Positions 58,675-64,000 of a stretch of 64,000 bases of DNA are shown here, one piece after another. Location: assembly GCA_007570785.1 (NCBI GenBank), contig ML664175.1, positions 9,835,441 to 9,899,440 on the forward strand, given 5' to 3'. The notes beneath the pieces are model-generated. The model did no database searches. It saw only the letters and a program-made list of their open reading frames with translations, and was not told where the DNA came from. Source of the DNA: Antilocapra americana (Eukaryota > Chordata > Mammalia > Artiodactyla > Antilocapridae). Both the position numbers and the translations under genes were made by a program. The stretch's first letter is position 1, and each line of letters starts with the position of its first letter.

Positions 58675-61390
58675 TTTTACAATTTAAACCATTGACTTAA
58701 ACTCTTCCTAAACATGGTATTTAGTAAGTTAGTCACATCATAAGAAAGTTTGACAATCTAAGCACAACTCTATTTCATTTATAAAAATAACATCTTCCTC
58801 TCCCGTCATATTGAAATGCTACATTATTTGTGAAACTTCATATGTCACATGAGAAATTGGGCTTTTGATATGACAGACCTATAACATTTCCTTTGATTGC
58901 AGTTATTTTGCTCACTTGTCAATTCTGAAGCCTTTAAAGGGGAAAAAAAACCACACCAAAAAAATCTTCAAAAGGTCCTCTAAAAGAGAGAAAAAAATAC
59001 TAAATAAAATGAGCTGACCAAAAGTGATATACTTTGTTTGTGGAGTTAAGGTTGTACCCATAAGCTAAATTAGGATAAGTACATTAGTTCTCTAATACAA
59101 TATGATCCTCTGTGGTCTACACTCTGAAAGACACAGTTGAAATGAAACCACAATTAAAAAGAGAGAAATGAGAAAGATTTTGCTACCTATATTTATAGAT
59201 TCTTCTTAAGACACACATAATATTTTAGAGTTCAAACTGAGGAAAGTTGGACTGTTAAAAGAACTTTAGAAAGCTAAGTTCTGTCTAAAAACATTGGGTT
59301 TGACTAAGGAAAAATGGAGAAAAAGATCAGTCAGAGTAAACTCACCAGCACTATTAGAAAAACGATTTAATATATGTATCTTACTACAAATGATGTGCAT
59401 CTGTAACATCATTTTGACAGACAAAACTTCTCACCTTATCTGTGGTTTTACTATGGGGATGGATCTCAAACATCAACAGGAAAAATGATAATGCAAAAAA
59501 ATTACACAAAAGAATAATGTCTGTAATTACAACTGTGGATAATCTTTATATACTCAAAAATTTGGCTTTCAGACTGAAGAGTTATTTGAGACTGAAGAGT
59601 CATATTTGAGAATTGAGGCTATTCTGAAATCTACAAAAGAATCTATGTAATCATGGTAAAATATGCTGCAGGGTTAATATTCTTCAGAAATGTCTAATTT
59701 AGTACATCTATAAAAGTTTATTACCCTAAATACTCATAAATGCATAATTGATGATCAACTGCTTATTGTTCTTCCATTTTCTTTTTTTTTCTATAGAAAA
59801 CTAAGATAGAACTAAATTTTTAAAATAAACATATAAATCTCATTCAAAGTACCTTTTAAACAATGTTTCATATCCCTATATAAAAAGCTGAATGACAAAC
59901 CACTGACAACCAAAAATGGAAAAGGTGCACTGAAGAAGGTTGGAGGATTTAGTAATTGAGAGGAAAGAAAAGTATAAAAAATATACAAAAGACAAGAAAG
60001 CAAAATTAAGAAATGAGAAGGAGGCTAAGATTTAAAGTTTTAGAGGACTACAATTCAAATGTCTTGAACATGAAAGAACTCAAAGAATACTGTTCCAGGC
60101 TCTTTTTGAAGAAATTACTAGATGAACTTTAATTAAACAAGTGATAACCAAAGGTACCATGACAAAAAGACTGGTGATGGACACTGAATCTATTTACTGT
60201 GGAAAAGGATTAAAACAAATACAAAAATAAGGTTAAGAATACTGAAAATGTTATATGTCTTTGACAATGGAAAAATTATATAACCAACAAATAAAAACTG
60301 AAAAGAGGTAAAAGGACAATAAATATGAGGTCAAGAAAGTTCACAGATTGCTTCACACATGGTAGCAGCACATCAAGGAATACAATTTAGAATTACCAAA
60401 TAAAGAAGTATAGGTATGAGCATTTTTAATAGTACAAAGAAATAGTACACTCAGAAAGATAATATTGACTAATACTGCTAGCAGAGGAAAAAGTAAGAAT
60501 GTGGTTAAGAATAGGAAATTTAAAGCTACTTTAATCAATTTTAATAGGAGAGAATGGCCATAAGAATAGAAGACTACTGGAATTATATAACATTAAAACT
60601 TGAAGGATAAGGATAAACATGAAAACAAAAATACAACTCTAAAAATCCAAACTACATACATATAAAGCAATCACATAGTGAAAGAGGAAAGAAAGATAAT
60701 TCAACTTAGTTAAAAAAAAATTGTGACAGAATCAAGATCAAACAAACCTATCATATTGATGAAACTACTGAAACAAAAGATTTTCATGTAGGATTACAAA
60801 GGATTACAACTGTCTACTTAAAGCAAGAGGCATGCTCAAAACAAAATAACTCAGAAGGGTTGAAAATATCAATAAAAGGATAAACAAAGAATACTCTAGG
60901 CAAATAGAAACCAGAAGAAAACAAAGGTTGTGAGTCTAAAAGGCATTAAACTTTAAGACAAAAAAGGACACTTTATAAAAATCCTAAAAGATACATTCAC
61001 AGTATCGTTATAAAAGAGATTCATCTGTATCACAAACAGTATCAATAATCCTAAAAAAGAATTTCAATATACCAAAGAAAATACTGGTACTGAAAGACAT
61101 GGATTGAGATGTGGTATTTCTCAATCCATTACAGAGCAAGTAGACAAAAAATAAGTAAAGACATAGACATCTAAATAATGTAATTAGTAATCTAGATCTG
61201 GTTAATAAATATCTAATTCCATACCCTAAAAAAGAACTAATGTATCTGTCTTCAAGTTAAATAGCCCATACACTTGTCAAAAGGTGGTAAAAATAAGTAT
61301 TTGAGAGAACTTGAGCTTTTACCATTAAAGGTTTGAATATCTGTTACACCAACTAACTGGCTCTAAAACAATGATAAAAATGTCTATCTC
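58675..61390. other. Presumed ZNF280D upstream intron, no gene
   Basis: It is AT-rich and purine-rich in 59860-61000. I recognise no exon or named repeat. Short open frames here lack family features. Confidence 0.45.
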
Positions 61391-61770
61391 AAAGAATTTT
61401 CTAGGAGTTCCCTGGTGGCACAGTGGATAAGACTCCACCTGCCAATTTAGGGGACATGGGTTCAATCCCTGGTCCGGGAAGATTCCACATGGCGTGCAGC
61501 AACTTAAGCCCATGTTCAACAACCACTGAGCCTGCACTCTAGGACCCACAAGCCGCAGTAACTGAGCCTGTGTGCTCCAACCACTGAAGTCTGAGCACCT
61601 GGAGCCTGTGCTCTGCAACAAGAAGCCACCACGATGAAAAGTCTGCATACTGCAACTAGAGAGTAACCCCTACTCTCCATTTCTAGAGAAAGCCCATGCA
61701 CAGCGACAAAGAGCAGCCAAAGAAGATAGGGTATATGTTTAGTTTCTAAAAAAACAAAAAGAATTTTCTA
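61391..61770 (+). mobile_element. CHR-type tRNA-derived SINE with 13-bp duplication
   Basis: The element starts GGAGTTCCCTGGTGGCACAG and has GGTTCAATCCCTGG (B box). The body contains TGGCGTGCAGCAACTTAAGC and GCCGCAGTAACTGAGCCTGT, typical of cetartiodactyl CHR SINEs. The perfect repeat AAAGAATTTTCTA flanks it (61391-61403 and 61758-61770). The family is older than the Bov-tA SINEs. Confidence 0.9.
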
Positions 61771-63336
61771 AGGATTAAATGATGTTTTTAAAGCTCAGTA
61801 GTCTCTCCATGGTCTTAAATAAGTATACGGTTCTTAGTATTATAGCATATTTGAATTATGTTTTAGGTATTTTTATTGAAAGAAAACAATATTTCTGAGG
61901 TATAGTCATCTATCTATAGAAAACAAAATAAAATCATCTACAAATAATCTAAAAATCTTATTTTTTCAAAATGGAAACTATTATAAATTACTGTTTATGT
62001 ATAAAATACACAATCTAGAACATAAAGTCTTCATAATTTTATACTTCCCTGACCAAGATTTGGTGATTATTCTATAAGATTTTTTATGACATAAATATAT
62101 CATAAACTATTCATATTACATTCAACTCAGTTCAATAATATGTCTTAGAGCTATCTTCCCATTCAAGAGATGCCATCCTTTTAAAAAAATATTGTATAGT
62201 GTTTTACTACAGAATATTATATGAAATTGTGATTACTTCTAATATGAGTAATCACAAACAAGGGTAAATATGTTTTGTAAGTAAAGCTACATTTTGGAAA
62301 ATTACCAGTCTCACCAGGTACAATATATAGAATATGCTACAGTTTGTATAAGAAACAGAAATGAAATAAGAACATTTGTGTTCACTTGTTTATGCAGAAA
62401 GAAGATCAGGGAAGATTTTCTTTGAGAGTCACACTGGAAACCAGGTAAATAAGAGACAAAGATAAGAGATTTTACTTGTATGCTCTTGTAAACTTTTAAA
62501 TTTTGAATCATATGACTATATTACCTACTCAAATAATTAAAGATAACTAAAGAATTTATACTTTTCTTTTTTCCCTATGTCCAAAATGCAAAACAAAAAC
62601 AAACAAACAGGTATCTCAAGATATTACATAAACAGCAAAATTGAAAGCATTTCTACAGGTTAATTCTCACAGAAGAACAAAGCACAAAGTACAATAATCA
62701 TAGAGTACATACTGCAAGCTGAAAGTAGTGACAGACCAAATACACTTTTGAATGTAAATGAAGAGAATATTTGAATTTCTAAAGAAGTGCCTTTATTTTT
62801 TTCTACTTCTCTTTTTCATAAAATACTCAATCTCATGAGATCTGTCAATCCCTAAAACAGTGAGCAAGAATCTTTCTTGAGGTGTTTCCATAAGATTGCA
62901 TCTTTCTTCTTCCTTCTTTTATCTACATGATCTACACTGCCTTTTGTCTTGTCTCTTCTCTTTACCCCTTCTTTCCATTTATACCCAGCACAGAAGAGGA
63001 ATACAAGCTATCTTTACACAGACATAGCAGGGTACTGTAATACCTACTAAAATACTTTAAGTGAAGTGTTACCTAAACCTATTTCATTTGTACTTTGAAA
63101 ATTTCTTAAACTCTAATTTCAGAAGCTTCTTATATCAATAAGAATCTCAAATTAATTTATAATCATTACACAAACTATATTCCGGACTGAGTTAAACAAT
63201 TACTTCATATGAAATGCTCTACCATTTGGAGTTTATGTCTGGGTGTTGAAATTAATGTAAAACTAAGATTTTCATTGTGTAATGTGACATGCATATGTTA
63301 GCATGAACAAAAAAGATAATTAAAGGAATTGTTAAC
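61771..63336. other. Presumed intron, no gene
   Basis: No repeat or exon recognised. 62870-63000 is more pyrimidine-rich (CTTCTTCCTTCTTTTATCTA) but lacks an exon. Confidence 0.4.
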
Positions 63337-63567
63337 TTATATGAAATACTGCATGTGTGCGTGCTCAGTAGTGTCTGACTCTTTGCAACCCCACTGACTG
63401 TAGCCTGCCAAGCTCCTTTGTCCACAGGATTTTCCAGGAAGAATACTGGAGTGGGTTGCCATTTCCTTCTCCAGGGAATCTTTCCAATCCAGGGATCAAA
63501 CCCGCATCTTCTATGTCTGCTGGTGAATTCTCTACAACTGAGCCACCTGGGAAGCCATTATATGAAA
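63337..63567 (-). mobile_element. Bov-tA SINE with 10-bp duplication
   Basis: The element (63350-63557) runs on + from GTGTGCGTGCTCAGTAGTGT to GAGCCACCTGGGAAGCCA. TTATATGAAA flanks it at 63337-63346 and 63558-63567. Confidence 0.89.
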
Positions 63568-63749
63568 CATTAAACACATTATAAAATGCCTATTTTAAGA
63601 AGTTTCAAATATGTGTAAGGTAGTAAATAAGATATTTTGAATAATGTATTATTTTCATTTAAAATTAGAATATGATAAGCAGGCATAATATATACGAACT
63701 TAATTTTTAAAATTTGATGACTCAGAAGAAATTTTAAAATCTTTTCCTG

Positions 63750-63888
63750 TGCTGTGCTTAGTCACTCAGTCACGTCCAACTCTTTGCAACCTGATGGTCT
63801 ATAGCCCCACCAGGCACCTCTGTTCATGGGGATTCTTCAGGCAAGAATACTGGAGTACACTGCCATGCCTTCCTCCAGGGGATCTTCA
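63750..63888 (-). mobile_element. Partial Bov-tA SINE
   Basis: The + strand reads CTGTGCTTAGTCACTCAGTC to CCTCCAGGGGATCTTCATC. The tRNA-like head is missing. Confidence 0.86.
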
Positions 63889-64000
63889 TCTTACATGAAA
63901 ACAATGATTATGAATATGAACTTTTACCTTATATGAAAATATCACAAGAATTATTTATCTCAAGAGCTGAACAAGTCATTATTTACTACAAATCAATCAG

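Noticed and set aside
1..64000. A novel multi-gene system
   Set aside because: Apart from one known-type host gene and retroelements I found no clustered unknown genes, operon or unusual RNA structure; the window looks like an ordinary ruminant gene with repeats.

Overview
This is mammalian nuclear DNA from a ruminant, most likely a bovid such as cattle or a close relative. The evidence is many copies of ruminant SINEs (Bov-tA, Bov-A2), two sizeable BovB (RTE) LINE copies, L1 copies of the bovine type, and one cetartiodactyl CHR-type tRNA SINE. The DNA is AT-rich with long non-coding stretches. Nearly every open reading frame is a retroelement relic or chance.

The only host gene I can support is on the minus strand. 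Eleven exons between 15211 and 54305, all with GT-AG splice sites and fully compatible phases, join into 1479 nt (493 codons) without a stop. I recognise the product as the central half of ZNF280D (suppressor of hairy wing homolog 4), a nuclear C2H2 zinc-finger protein. The exons carry about eight C2H2 fingers, a Ser/Thr/Lys/Asn-rich linker and the start of the C-terminal tail. I could not find the N-terminal exons (expected above 54305) or the C-terminal exons (expected below 15211), so the gene appears to run off both ends of the window.

Layout: 1-91 is the 3' tail of a bovine-type L1. 92-7220 is an old, almost full-length inverted L1 broken by younger SINEs and a BovB 3' fragment. 7221-12280 is mostly featureless. 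12284-14745 holds SINEs and a HAL1/L1 ORF1 remnant. 15211-54305 is the ZNF280D exon region; its introns carry SINEs, MIR and L2 relics, a 2.1 kb bovine L1 (42179-44308), a 1.4 kb BovB (46157-47535) and hAT DNA-transposon relics. 55157-58663 is a near-full-length BovB with target-site duplication and a second BovB 3' end nested inside. 58675-64000 is probably upstream intron with a CHR SINE and two Bov SINEs.

I found no RNA gene, CRISPR array, operon or novel multi-gene system. The most notable items are the zinc-finger exon mosaic with very small exons, a 15-nt coding repeat in the linker exon, the nested BovB pair, and an unassigned higher-GC block at 26960-27790.
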